Shown one piece after another: positions 34,445-42,972 of a stretch of 64,000 nt of DNA (position 1 is the stretch's first letter; each line of letters opens with the position of its first letter). The stretch comes from JAPSGM01 sp963777045. GTDB taxonomy: Bacteria; Chloroflexota; Limnocylindria; QHBO01. The notes below the pieces were generated by a model. It saw only the letters and a list, made by a program, of their open reading frames with translations, had not been told where the DNA came from and made no database searches. The stretch is taken from NCBI GenBank assembly GCA_963777045.1, contig CAVZPD010000006.1, positions 1-64,000 on the forward strand. Direction: 5' to 3'. A program made the translations under genes and the position numbers.

Positions 34445-35629
34445 TCAGGCCATCTCGACAGCCAGGGCCACCGCTCCCCCGCCGCCCAGGCACAGCGTCG
34501 CCAATCCCCGCTTGCCGCCGCGCCGCCGCAGCTCGTAGAGCAGCGTCGTCAGCACCCGGGCTCCGGATGCGCCGATGGGATGGCCCAGCGCGATCGCGCC
34601 GCCGTTGACGTTGACCTTGTCCCAGTCGAAGCCGAGCTCATTGCCATCGGCCAGGACCTGGGCGGCGAACGCCTCGTTGATCTCGATCAGGTCGAAGTCG
34701 TCGAGCGCGATGCCCAGCTTGTCGATGAGGCGGCGGACGCCGTGGATCGGCGCCTCGAACAGCCATTCGGGGGCGACATCGGCCTGGGCGTAGCCCGTGA
34801 TGCGGGCCATCGGCTCGGCGCCGTCCAGCGCCTCCTCGGAGGCGAGCACCAGGGCGGCCGCGCCATCGGTGATGCCCGGGGCGTTGCCGGCGGTGACGGT
34901 GCCGCCCTCCGGCTTGAACGCGGGGTTGAGCCTCGCGAGCGCCTCCAGGGTCGTGTCGGAGCGCGGGTTCTCGTCGGTGTCGACGGTGGTCGGCCCCTTC
35001 TTGCCGGGGACCGTGACGGGGACGATTTCATCGGTGAAGCGTCCGGCCTCCATGGCTGCCAGCGCTCGTTGGTGAGAGCGCAGCGCAAACTCGTCCTGCG
35101 CCTGGCGCGTCACCTTGTGCTTGTCCGCCACGCGCTCCGCGTGCAGGCCCATGTGGACGTCGCAGCTGGAGCACCACAGGCCGTCGTGCACGGTCGAATC
35201 CACCACGGTGTGGTTGCCGAGCCGATACCCGGTGCGCGCGCCCGGCAGCAGGTACGGGCCGAGGTTCATGTTCTCCATGCCACCGGCCACGATCACGCTC
35301 GCATCGCCCGCGCGGATGGAGGCGGCACCCAGCATGACCGCCTTGAGGCCGGAGCCGCAGACCTTGTTGATGGTGGTGGCGCTGACCCCCTCCGGCAGGC
35401 CGCCCCTGAGTGCCGCCTGGCGGGCGGGGGCCTGGCCGGCGCCGGCCTGGATGACCTGGCCCATGATTGCCTCGTCGACCGACTCGGGCGCGATGCCCGC
35501 GCGCTCGACGGCCGCACGGATTGCGGTGGCCCCCAGGTCGGTGGCGGGAACCGTGGAAAGGCCGCCGCCGAACTTGCCGATTGGCGTCCTGGCAGCGGAC
35601 AGGATGTAGACGTCGCTCATGCGATCCAT
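34445..35629 (-). CDS. acetyl-CoA acetyltransferase (thiolase)
   Basis: 394 aa (391 if the ATG at 35620 is used). It cleaves or forms acetoacetyl-CoA. The acyl-accepting Cys is in NKVCGSGLKAV, the His in GGAIALGHPIGASGAR and the second Cys in CLGGGGAVAL; the motif GGMENMN is intact. ATG 35629 has GGAG 4 nt upstream. It would complete the beta-oxidation set encoded at 41-45 kb or act in acetoacetyl-CoA synthesis. Confidence 0.95.
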   Translation of the reverse strand: MDRMSDVYILSAARTPIGKFGGGLSTVPATDLGATAIRAAVERAGIAPESVDEAIMGQVIQAGAGQAPARQAALRGGLPEGVSATTINKVCGSGLKAVMLGAASIRAGDASVIVAGGMENMNLGPYLLPGARTGYRLGNHTVVDSTVHDGLWCSSCDVHMGLHAERVADKHKVTRQAQDEFALRSHQRALAAMEAGRFTDEIVPVTVPGKKGPTTVDTDENPRSDTTLEALARLNPAFKPEGGTVTAGNAPGITDGAAALVLASEEALDGAEPMARITGYAQADVAPEWLFEAPIHGVRRLIDKLGIALDDFDLIEINEAFAAQVLADGNELGFDWDKVNVNGGAIALGHPIGASGARVLTTLLYELRRRGGKRGLATLCLGGGGAVALAVEMA

Positions 35630-35644
35630 GGTACTCCGGGCCGA

Positions 35645-35677
35645 AGATCGAACCGAAATCGACCGATCGCCGCATCC
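35645..35677 (+). promoter_or_regulatory. ECF-type promoter, copy B (no gene directly downstream)
   Basis: AGATCGAACCG (35645-35655) followed by GCATCC 17 nt after GAACC. It is oriented toward a terminator at 35752-35782 with no reading frame between. It lies 16 bp beyond the thiolase start on the opposite strand. Confidence 0.5.
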
Positions 35678-35751
35678 AATAGATCGGCAGGCGATTCCGG
35701 CAGGCGCCGTCCGAACGAAGGGGCATCGCACGTCTGACGCCAGTGAGGGGC

Positions 35752-35782
35752 GAGGGGACGGCCGTCGGGGCCGTCCCCTCTT
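35752..35782 (+). terminator. orphan Rho-independent terminator
   Basis: GAGGGGACGGCC (35752-35763) pairs perfectly with GGCCGTCCCCTC (35769-35780), followed by TT. No plus-strand gene precedes it except the one ending at 34367, which already has a terminator. It may end a short transcript from promoter copy B. Confidence 0.65.
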
Positions 35783-35825
35783 CACGCGCTGAGTGGAGGG
35801 GGCTGGCCGAGGAGGCGTAGGGTGA

Positions 35826-35856
35826 AGATCGAACCGATGTGGCTGCCCATCGCATC
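35826..35856 (+). promoter_or_regulatory. ECF-type promoter, copy C, of sigma factor 1
   Basis: AAGATCGAACCG with CATC (35853-35856) 17 nt after GAACC, 48 nt before the sigma factor 1 start. It matches copies D and E in sequence and distance, which suggests autoregulation. Confidence 0.65.
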
Positions 35857-35903
35857 AACTGGGTATCGAGCCCGAATCGACGGGCCGCGCACGGTGGGGC
35901 GGG

Positions 35904-36452
35904 ATGAGGCAGGACCTGGTAGCGCGGGCCAAGGGCGGCGACGAGGCCGCCTTCGCTCAGCTTGCCAGGAGCCTCGTCGACCGACTCTTCGCGTTGTCGT
36001 TCCGCATCCTGCGTGACGTGGATGCCGCCAACGACGCGGCCCAGGAGGCACTGGTGAAGATCTGGCGCGAACTGCCCGCGCTGCGCGACGTCGAGCGCTT
36101 CGACGCCTGGAGCTACCGCATCGTGGTCAACGCCTGCTACGCCGAGCACCGCAAGCTGCGGCGGCAGCCGCCACCGGGCCTGGTGCCGCCGGACGTCGAT
36201 GGCGACGACGCCATCGGCAACGTTGCCGACCGCGACCAGCTGGAGCGGGCCTTCCACCGCCTGCCGGCCGATCAGCGCGCGGCGCTGGTGCTGCAGCACT
36301 ACCTCGACCTGTCGCTGGGCGAGATCGCCGAGGTGATGGGCACCCCGGTCGGCACCGTGCGCTCCCGGCTCCACTACGCGCGTCATGCCATGCGCGCCGC
36401 GCTGGAGGCCGATGCGCGTGCCGCCGAGGGGCAGGGGGAGGTGGCGACGTGA
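35904..36452 (+). CDS. ECF-type RNA polymerase sigma factor 1 of tandem array
   Basis: 182 aa. Sigma region 2 (about 10-75: AAFAQLARSLVDRLFALSFR, NDAAQEALVKIWRELPALRD) and region 4 (about 115-170: LVLQHYLDLSLGEIAEVMG, PVGTVRSRLHYARHAM) are present with a Pro-rich linker between. The ATG at 35904 follows GGGGCGGG. The end overlaps the next gene by 4 nt. Its partner anti-sigma gene is decayed, so this factor may now lack control. Confidence 0.9.
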   Translation: MRQDLVARAKGGDEAAFAQLARSLVDRLFALSFRILRDVDAANDAAQEALVKIWRELPALRDVERFDAWSYRIVVNACYAEHRKLRRQPPPGLVPPDVDGDDAIGNVADRDQLERAFHRLPADQRAALVLQHYLDLSLGEIAEVMGTPVGTVRSRLHYARHAMRAALEADARAAEGQGEVAT

Positions 36453-37265
36453 GCGTGCGCATGGACGACCGCGAGCTCGACCTGCTCCTCGCCGAGTGGT
36501 TCGACGAGGGACCCAACACCGCGGCCGGGTTCGTGGTCGAGCGGGCCCTCGAGCGGGTACCCACCGTGCGACGGCGCGGCGCCAGCTGGTGGCCCCGTCT
36601 CCCCCGCCTCCTCCGCACCCAGGGGCCGCTGCTCGCCAGCCTGGCGCTGCTGCTGGTGCTGGGCGCGGCGCTGATCGTGGCCCTGGCCTCCATCGAGCGG
36701 CCGGTGATCCCCGCGCCCAGCGAGCCGCCCATCGCCACGACCTCGCCGAGCGCTGCGCCGACCCATCCGCCACCCCGAGGGCGCCAATCGTGAGCGGGGG
36801 AACCTTCGAGATCACCACACGTATGGTAGCACTCCCGTCCCGCACCTTCCGATTTCAGCGTGATGGGCGACCGGCTGGACCGAGGGACTCAAGGGCTACA
36901 CCATCGGAACGCTGGCAATACAGGGTCACCATCTACCTGGACCCGCGAAGCCGAATACCTCGGCAGCTGGGAAACGACCCGGATGAGGATCTCGTCGTTT
37001 CCATCTTCTACGCGAATCGGCAGCGACCGGCGGCTCAGATGAATGTCCACGGGCAATTCGTGAGCACGTCCGGGGAGTGCCAGGTCACCTTCGACGAGTT
37101 CACTGCAACGGTCGCGAGCGGCAGCCTGGAATGCACCGACGTCCCGGGGACGTATTGGAACTTTGGCGGCTTCGAACGGCTAGCGATTCAAGTGAGATGG
37201 AAGGGGTCGTCCAGCTGTCCGGGACCTTTGCCTTCGACCCGAGCAAGGAATTAGTCCGTCCCTGA
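36449..37265 (+). pseudogene. decayed anti-sigma factor paralogue
   Basis: It starts like an anti-sigma factor (RELDLLLAEWFDEG, a membrane segment at about 62-84) and stops at 36793. In other frames it then matches the partner of sigma factor 2: VSGGTFEIT, then EAEYLGSWETT (about 36945-36975 in one frame), DEDLVVSIF in another, SGECQVTFDEFTATVASGSL, and finally VVQLSGTFAFDPS, ending at 37265. At least three to four frameshifts separate these pieces. The membrane N-terminus could still be made as a truncated protein. Confidence 0.8.
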
Positions 37266-37418
37266 ACCTGGTGCTCGATCCGATCACCCGCAGTCCCTTG
37301 GCTACCTGAGCGACGTCGAAACCACATCGATCACTCGGGCTTCGGCTGGGCGATGAGCCTTGGCCGATGCCGTACACGCGTCGCAGTGAATCCACGACTC
37401 TCGTGCTGAAGACGCGTC

Positions 37419-37449
37419 AGATTGAACCACTCGCCGCCCTGCTTCCGTC
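37419..37449 (+). promoter_or_regulatory. ECF-type promoter, copy D, of sigma factor 2
   Basis: AGATTGAACC with CGTC (37446-37449) 17 nt after GAACC, 43 nt before the GTG start of sigma factor 2. The rest of the 226-bp gap before the gene holds nothing else recognisable. Confidence 0.65.
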
Positions 37450-37491
37450 GTTCGGGACAATGGAGCAGATCGCTCCAGTGGAGGAGGGACC

Positions 37492-38037
37492 GTGGAGCAG
37501 CACTTGGTGGAGCAGGCGAGCCGCGGCGATAGGAAAGCTTTCGCCGAACTCGCGGCGTCCGCCGGGGATCGGCTCTACGCGGTCGCGCATCGGATCCTGC
37601 GCGACCCCTACGCCGCGGGCGACGCCACGCAGCAGACGCTGGTGAAGATCTGGCGCGAGCTGCCCAGGCTGCGCGACGTCGGTCGATTCGATGGTTGGGC
37701 GTACCGGCTGGTCGTGAATGCCTGTTACGACGAGCTGCGCAGGCAGCGCAAGCATCGCAACCACCTTCAGCTCCTGGATCTCGACAGCCCCGTTCCAGAC
37801 CCCTCGCTCACCGTTGCTGATCGAGACCAGCTGGAGCGCGGCTTCGCGCGGTTGACCGCCGAGCATCGGTCGGTGGTCATCCTCCAGTACTACATGGACT
37901 ACTCACTGGCCGAGATCGCGACGACGCTCGACGTTCCCGTTGGCACCGTCCGATCCCGGCTGCACTACGCAAAACGCGCGCTTCGCTCCGCACTGGAGGC
38001 CGATGCGCGGCATGTGAATCGAGAGCGGCTGGCATGA
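37492..38037 (+). CDS. ECF-type RNA polymerase sigma factor 2 of tandem array
   Basis: 181 aa with GTG start and GGAGG 6 nt upstream. Region 2 (DRLYAVAHRILRDPYAAGDA, QTLVKIWRELPRLRD) and region 4 (VILQYYMDYSLAEIATTLD, PVGTVRSRLHYAKRAL) are intact. It is close to sigma factors 1 and 3, so the three arose by duplication. The stop overlaps its anti-sigma gene by 4 nt. Confidence 0.91.
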   Translation: MEQHLVEQASRGDRKAFAELAASAGDRLYAVAHRILRDPYAAGDATQQTLVKIWRELPRLRDVGRFDGWAYRLVVNACYDELRRQRKHRNHLQLLDLDSPVPDPSLTVADRDQLERGFARLTAEHRSVVILQYYMDYSLAEIATTLDVPVGTVRSRLHYAKRALRSALEADARHVNRERLA

Positions 38038-38825
38038 CAGAGCGAAACGTTGACGACCTGATCCGCGAATGGACCGATATCGGCGAGGAACATCTCCCCG
38101 ATCGGTACCTGCAGGCCGCCCTCGCCGAGATCGAGACGACACCACAGCGCGGCGCCTGGCCGGCGCCGCTGGAGGGATTGATCATGCGCTTCCAAGCAAC
38201 CGCTCCCTACCTGGCCGTGGCTGCGGTCGTGGTGGCTGCGGTGGTGCTCTACGCAGCGTTTGCGGGGCCGCCGGTGGGCGTCCAGGACGCATCGCCCACG
38301 CCTTCGCCTGCCTCACCGGAATCGAGCGCCCCCGTCAGCCCGTCACCTACTGCGCGGCCCGTTGTCAGTGGGGGGACCTTCACGGTCAATACCCCAACCG
38401 GCTCCGTGCCGATGCGCGCATGGGAGTACACAGGGCAGTTGGCTACCACTCCGCGGCCGGATGGGCTCGTCGGCTACGGGTTCTGGTCTCTCGCGGGCGC
38501 CACGCAGTACAGCGTCGACATCTTCCTGAATCCGGACACCGACTACACCGGCAGCCAGGATACCTCCCGCGAAGATCTGATCGTGCGCGTCGTCACCCAG
38601 GTTAATGACGGTGCCATCGGAATCTTCGAGAGCACGTCCGGAGAGTGCCGGATCACCTTCGACGAGTCCACGGCGACGGAGGCAGCCGGCAGCTTGGACT
38701 GCACTGACGTCCCAGGGGAGTATTCCGCAACTTCCGATCCAACTCTGACGGATAGGGTTGTCCAGCTGTCTGGGACGTTTGCCTTTACGCTGAGCACGGA
38801 TTACCGTCCGGGACAGATCCCATAA
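38034..38825 (+). CDS. membrane anti-sigma factor 2 with secreted beta-rich domain
   Basis: 263 aa, ATGA overlap with sigma factor 2. The cytoplasmic N-terminus (about 1-55, with ETTPQRGAWPAPLEG) binds the sigma factor by analogy. One membrane helix lies at about 60-80. A Ser/Pro-rich linker leads to a beta-rich domain beginning VVSGGTFTVNTPTGS with two Cys (SGECRITFDE and LDCTDVPGEY), possibly disulfide-bonded outside. The C-terminus is VVQLSGTFAFTLS. The decayed gene at 36449-37265 is its paralogue. Confidence 0.75.
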   Translation: MTERNVDDLIREWTDIGEEHLPDRYLQAALAEIETTPQRGAWPAPLEGLIMRFQATAPYLAVAAVVVAAVVLYAAFAGPPVGVQDASPTPSPASPESSAPVSPSPTARPVVSGGTFTVNTPTGSVPMRAWEYTGQLATTPRPDGLVGYGFWSLAGATQYSVDIFLNPDTDYTGSQDTSREDLIVRVVTQVNDGAIGIFESTSGECRITFDESTATEAAGSLDCTDVPGEYSATSDPTLTDRVVQLSGTFAFTLSTDYRPGQIP

Positions 38826-38857
38826 GCCGCGGCCTCGGAACCGCGAACTAAGACGGC

Positions 38858-38888
38858 GAGGGGACGGCCGGCAGGACCGGCCCCTCTC
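38858..38888 (+). terminator. hairpin after anti-sigma factor 2
   Basis: GAGGGG (38858-38863) and GCCGG pair with CCGGCCCCTC (38877-38886), with a 3-nt bulge, 33 nt after the stop. The tail has few T residues, so termination is likely but weak. Confidence 0.45.
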
Positions 38889-38951
38889 GACGAAGGTCGT
38901 GCTCCCGGTCCGAGCGGAGCGCACGGCCGTCGGGCCAGCTCTGCACGACCC

Positions 38952-38985
38952 AGATCGAACCGATCGCGGTGGACCAGCCGCCATA
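38952..38985 (+). promoter_or_regulatory. ECF-type promoter, copy E, of sigma factor 3
   Basis: AGATCGAACCG with CGCCATA 17 nt after GAACC, about 45 nt before the sigma factor 3 start. The -10-like part is the weakest match of the five copies. Confidence 0.55.
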
Positions 38986-39027
38986 CCCTGTGAGTGGAGC
39001 CAGACGGTTCCACCGCAGGAGGGAACG

Positions 39028-39579
39028 ATGGATCGATCCCTGGTGGAACGGGCCCAGCACGGCGATCACGAGGCGTACGAACGCCTCGCCTTCGAGCTGA
39101 GCGACCGCCTCTTCGCGGTGGCGCACAGGATCCTGCGCGACTTCGAAGCCGCCGGTGACGCGCTCCAGGTGGCACTCCTGCGAATCTGGCGCGACCTGCC
39201 CGCCCTTCGCGACCCGGACCGGGTCGAGGCCTGGGCATATCGCGCCCTCGTGCGCGCCTGCCATGACGAGCTGCGCAAGCAGCGCCGGCGGGCGCCGACC
39301 CTCCATCTGCTGCCACCCGATGGCGCGGTGGAGCCCGATCCGGCGATCGAGATCGCGGATCGCGAGCAGCTCGACCGAGCCTTCCGGAAGCTCCCCGTCG
39401 AGCAGCGCGCGGCGGTCGTGCTCCAGTACTACCGCGACCTGACATTGCCTGAAATCGCCGAGATCCTCGAGGTGCCGGTCGGCACTGTTCGATCTCGCCT
39501 GCACTATGCGAAGCGCGCCCTGCGCGCCGCCCTCGATGCGGACGCCCGGCCACCCGCCCGAGAGGGACGCACGGCATGA
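39028..39579 (+). CDS. ECF-type RNA polymerase sigma factor 3 of tandem array
   Basis: 183 aa. ATG 39028 has GGAGG 6 nt upstream; the longer frame is not supported. Region 2 (DRLFAVAHRILRDFEAAGDA, LRIWRDLPALRDPDRVEAWA) and region 4 (VVLQYYRDLTLPEIAEILE, PVGTVRSRLHYAKRAL) are intact. It overlaps the anti-sigma gene by 4 nt. Paralogous to sigma factors 1 and 2. Confidence 0.91.
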   Translation: MDRSLVERAQHGDHEAYERLAFELSDRLFAVAHRILRDFEAAGDALQVALLRIWRDLPALRDPDRVEAWAYRALVRACHDELRKQRRRAPTLHLLPPDGAVEPDPAIEIADREQLDRAFRKLPVEQRAAVVLQYYRDLTLPEIAEILEVPVGTVRSRLHYAKRALRAALDADARPPAREGRTA

Positions 39580-40916
39580 ACCGATACACGGATTTCGATC
39601 AGCTGCTGGAATCCTGGCTGGACGACGGGGCCGAGGTTGCCCCCGAGCGGTTCGTGTGGGCGGCCATCGACGAGGCGGAACTGACGCCGCAGCGCGGCGC
39701 CTGGCGCGCGACGCTGAGAGGAATGATCATGCGTATGCAACCCACCGCCCTCGTTGCGGGCGTAGCTGCCACTGTCCTGCTGGCCGTAGTCCTGTACTTC
39801 GCCTTCTCGGCCCCGCCCGTCGGGACCGCCAACCCCTCGGCATCGCCATCGACGAGTCCGAGTGCTACCACCTCTGACAACTCGCCAAGCGATTCCGCCG
39901 AAATCACGCCACGCCAGGTCGCCTCCACCACCATCGACCTGGGCGGCGCGCTGACCGGACTTCAGGCAACCGAGGACGCCCTCTACGCCGCCACCGAGGA
40001 TCGCATCGTGCGCATCGACCCCGCCTCGGGAGATGCGACCACGCTCCTCACCGTGCCCGACACGGCGAGCAGTTGTTCCGAATGCACCACCGGACCCGAG
40101 TACGCGTTCGCCGTCGGCGAAGGCTCCATCTGGGTGGCATACCACCGCGACGCGCAAAGCCTGGTGCGTCGTTTCGACCTTTCCACGGGTGACCTCCAGG
40201 CGGAGATCCTCGTTGGCGCGCCGGACGGCGGTGGCGCGGGGGCCACAGACGTGACGGTTGCGTTCGGGTCCGTGTGGACCGTCCAATGCCATTCCGGGAC
40301 TGTTGCCCGCATCGATCCGGTCGCGAACCAGCAAGCAGACCTGGTCCAGATCGCAGACGGGGCGTTCTGCCGTAATGTCTCTGCCCTCGCGGCGGACACC
40401 ACGAGCCTCTGGGCCAGTGCCATGGTCGACGACGGTACCGCGCAGCGCACCCTCGTCTACAGGATCGATCCTGAGACGAACGCGCCCATCGGATCAGTCC
40501 AGCTGGAGGGCGCGGCGGCTGCCTGCGGTCGGTTCGCCAGCGACCCCGACGGTGGCGTGGTGATCAACAGCTGCCCCGCATCAGGGGGCAGCGCGCTGAT
40601 CCGGATCGACTCAGGTGCCTCGGGTTCGGCGCCCGGTCCGGCGAGCGCGGTACGGCTCAGCGGCTACCTCGGCGATCCAGCCGTCATCGACGGCACCATC
40701 TGGGTGCCGCGCGTCAGCAGCAGGCCAAGCGGACTTGCGGTGCTGGTCGGCATCGATTCCGCGAACGGCGAGGTCGTGGACCTCGTCCAGCTCGGGTCCA
40801 ACACGCGGGTGGTCCCCCGATCGGCGATCGCCATGACCGTCGCCTTCGACTCGGTCTGGGTCGGTGGCGATGCCACGTCGCTCCTCAGGATCCCCTTGAG
40901 CGAGCTCGATGGCTGA
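39576..40916 (+). CDS. membrane anti-sigma factor 3 with beta-propeller-like domain
   Basis: 446 aa. The N-terminus is clearly related to anti-sigma 2 (LTPQRGAWRATLRGMIMRM) and is followed by one membrane helix (about 60-80) and a Ser/Thr linker. The external part has propeller-like blades: DALYAATEDRIVRIDP, GSIWVAYHR, GTVARIDP, SVWVGGDATSLLRIP. The domain matches the partner of the ECF factor at 2369-2914 rather than anti-sigma 2, so sensor domains have been swapped within the family. Signal unknown. Confidence 0.78.
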   Translation: MNRYTDFDQLLESWLDDGAEVAPERFVWAAIDEAELTPQRGAWRATLRGMIMRMQPTALVAGVAATVLLAVVLYFAFSAPPVGTANPSASPSTSPSATTSDNSPSDSAEITPRQVASTTIDLGGALTGLQATEDALYAATEDRIVRIDPASGDATTLLTVPDTASSCSECTTGPEYAFAVGEGSIWVAYHRDAQSLVRRFDLSTGDLQAEILVGAPDGGGAGATDVTVAFGSVWTVQCHSGTVARIDPVANQQADLVQIADGAFCRNVSALAADTTSLWASAMVDDGTAQRTLVYRIDPETNAPIGSVQLEGAAAACGRFASDPDGGVVINSCPASGGSALIRIDSGASGSAPGPASAVRLSGYLGDPAVIDGTIWVPRVSSRPSGLAVLVGIDSANGEVVDLVQLGSNTRVVPRSAIAMTVAFDSVWVGGDATSLLRIPLSELDG

Positions 40917-40951
40917 GCGCTGCGTGTGCAGGCGGCAAGGCTGACGCGCGG

Positions 40952-42922
40952 CTACTCGGCGGATTTGTCGTCGAACAGGTAGGCCACCTTGGGCGACCAC
41001 TTGTCGCGCACCACCCGCAGCTTCACCTTGAGGGAGGGCGTCAGCTCGCCGTCCTCCTCGCTGAGCAGGCGCGGCAGGAGGGCGACGCGGCGCGGGCGCT
41101 CGTAGTTGGCGAAGTCGGCCAGCTTCTCGCGGACCTCCTTCTCGAGCATCTTCTGCACGGGCCGCTGCTCCACGAGCTGCTCCGGCGGCACCTCGGCCAG
41201 GCCGTTCGCGGCGGCCCACCTGCCCAGCTCCTCGAAGTCCGGGGCGATCAGCGCACCGGTGTACGGCTGCTGGTCGCCCATGACCACGGCCTGGGCGATG
41301 TACCTGCTGGTCAGCATGGCGATCTCGATCGGCGCCGGCGCGACGTTCTTGCCATTCGCCAGCACGATGATGTTCTTGAGCCGATCCGTGATCCGGATGC
41401 GGCCGACCCCGTCCAGCTCGCCAATGTCGCCGGTGTGGAACCAGCCGTCCGGCTCGATGACGCGCGCTGTCTCCTCCGGCTGGTTCAGGTAGCCCTGCAT
41501 GATCTGCGGTCCCCGGGCCAGGATCTCGCCGGTCCCGGGGTCGATCCTGATCTGCGTCTCGGCCACGGGTGGGCCGACGCTGCCGAACTTGAAGTCGCCG
41601 GGCCGGTTGATGGAGAGCAGCGGCGCCGTCTCGGTCAGGCCGTAGCCCTCCAGGATCAGCATCCCCATCGCGTAGAAGAACTCCCCCACCTCCCGCGAGA
41701 GTGGCGCCCCGCCCGAGACGAAGTAGCGCACGCGCCCGCCGGTCCGCGCCTTGATCTTGTGGAAGACCAGGCGGTCGGCCAGCTTCATTTGGGCCTTCAG
41801 CCAGAGCGAGTCCTCGGTCCCGTCCAGGTGGTTCTGGTAGTGCCGCGCCCCCAGCCGTTGGGCCCAGGAGAAGATCCGCTGGCGCAGCGGCGAGGACGCC
41901 TCCACGGTCGACATCACGCGGGCGTAGAGCCGCTCGTAGAGGCGCGGCACGGCGACCATCACGGTCGGCCTCACCTCCGCCATGTTCGCCGCCAGCCGCT
42001 CGATGGCGGGCTCCGCGTAGGCGATCGTGCAGCCGCGGCCGAGCGGGACGACCTGGCCGGCCGCGCGCTCGGTCATGTGCGATAGCGGCAGGAACGACAG
42101 GAAGAGGTCGCTCTCGTTGAAGTCGACCGCCTGGATCCCCGCCTCGAAGTTGTGCAGGATGTTGCCGTGGGTCAGCACGACGCCCTTCGGGTTGGCGGTG
42201 GTGCCCGAGGTGTGGACGATCGTCGCGATCTTCTCCCGCCCGAACTCGCGCCAGGCGCGCTCCCACTCGCGGATCTCGCCGGGTTCGGCATCGGCCAGGT
42301 CGAAGATGTCGTCGAAGCTGACGGCGCCGGCCGGCAGCTTGCCCCGATCATCGATCACGATCACGTGCTCGAGCGTGGGGCACTGATCGCGGACCTTCTC
42401 GATCTTGGCGTGCTGCTGGACGTTCTCCACGAAGACGGCCTTGGCCCCGACGTTGTTGATCACGTACGCGGCCTGCGAGGCCTCCGAGGACGGGTAGATG
42501 GGGCAGGTGACCGCGCCGAGCGACATCGCGCCGATGTCGCACGTCAGCCATGCCGGGCGCGTCCGGCTCATGATGCAGACGGCGTCGCCGTCGCCGATGC
42601 CGAGATGTTCGAGGCCCAGTGCCACCTGCGTGATCCAGCTCCACAGCTGCCGGTAGGTCACGCTCCGCCACTCCGCGACGCTCTCCTCCTCCGGATCGTC
42701 ACCGCCCATCTGGCGCCGTGTGCGCGGCAGCTTCCAGCGCAGGGCCTCCTTCTCAGGGACGCGCACGACGGTCCGATGCACCAGGTCGACGAGCGAGTTG
42801 GCGCGCAGCTCATCGGGGATGCTGAGCGGCTCGATCTCGGTCTCCATGCGGCGCAGTGCCGGGTCGGTTGCGGATCCTGCGGTCGGCTCGGTCGACGAGC
42901 TGGGTGCGATGGTGGTCGCCAT
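40952..42922 (-). CDS. long-chain acyl-CoA synthetase (AMP-forming)
   Basis: 656 aa. It activates fatty acids with ATP and CoA. The AMP-binding motif is TIVHTSGTTANPKGVVLTHGN, then GYGLTETAPLL and the hinge GWFHTGDIGELDGVGRIRITDRLKN are intact, and the C-terminus carries the Lys-bearing domain. ATG 42922 was chosen because GGAGG lies 10 nt upstream. It is the last gene of a unit with acyl-CoA and 3-hydroxyacyl-CoA dehydrogenases. Confidence 0.94.
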   Translation of the reverse strand: MATTIAPSSSTEPTAGSATDPALRRMETEIEPLSIPDELRANSLVDLVHRTVVRVPEKEALRWKLPRTRRQMGGDDPEEESVAEWRSVTYRQLWSWITQVALGLEHLGIGDGDAVCIMSRTRPAWLTCDIGAMSLGAVTCPIYPSSEASQAAYVINNVGAKAVFVENVQQHAKIEKVRDQCPTLEHVIVIDDRGKLPAGAVSFDDIFDLADAEPGEIREWERAWREFGREKIATIVHTSGTTANPKGVVLTHGNILHNFEAGIQAVDFNESDLFLSFLPLSHMTERAAGQVVPLGRGCTIAYAEPAIERLAANMAEVRPTVMVAVPRLYERLYARVMSTVEASSPLRQRIFSWAQRLGARHYQNHLDGTEDSLWLKAQMKLADRLVFHKIKARTGGRVRYFVSGGAPLSREVGEFFYAMGMLILEGYGLTETAPLLSINRPGDFKFGSVGPPVAETQIRIDPGTGEILARGPQIMQGYLNQPEETARVIEPDGWFHTGDIGELDGVGRIRITDRLKNIIVLANGKNVAPAPIEIAMLTSRYIAQAVVMGDQQPYTGALIAPDFEELGRWAAANGLAEVPPEQLVEQRPVQKMLEKEVREKLADFANYERPRRVALLPRLLSEEDGELTPSLKVKLRVVRDKWSPKVAYLFDDKSAE

Positions 42923-42972
42923 GGGGCCTGGGCCTCCCTCTGCGGTCATTCGCATCTGCGGAATTGCGACGG

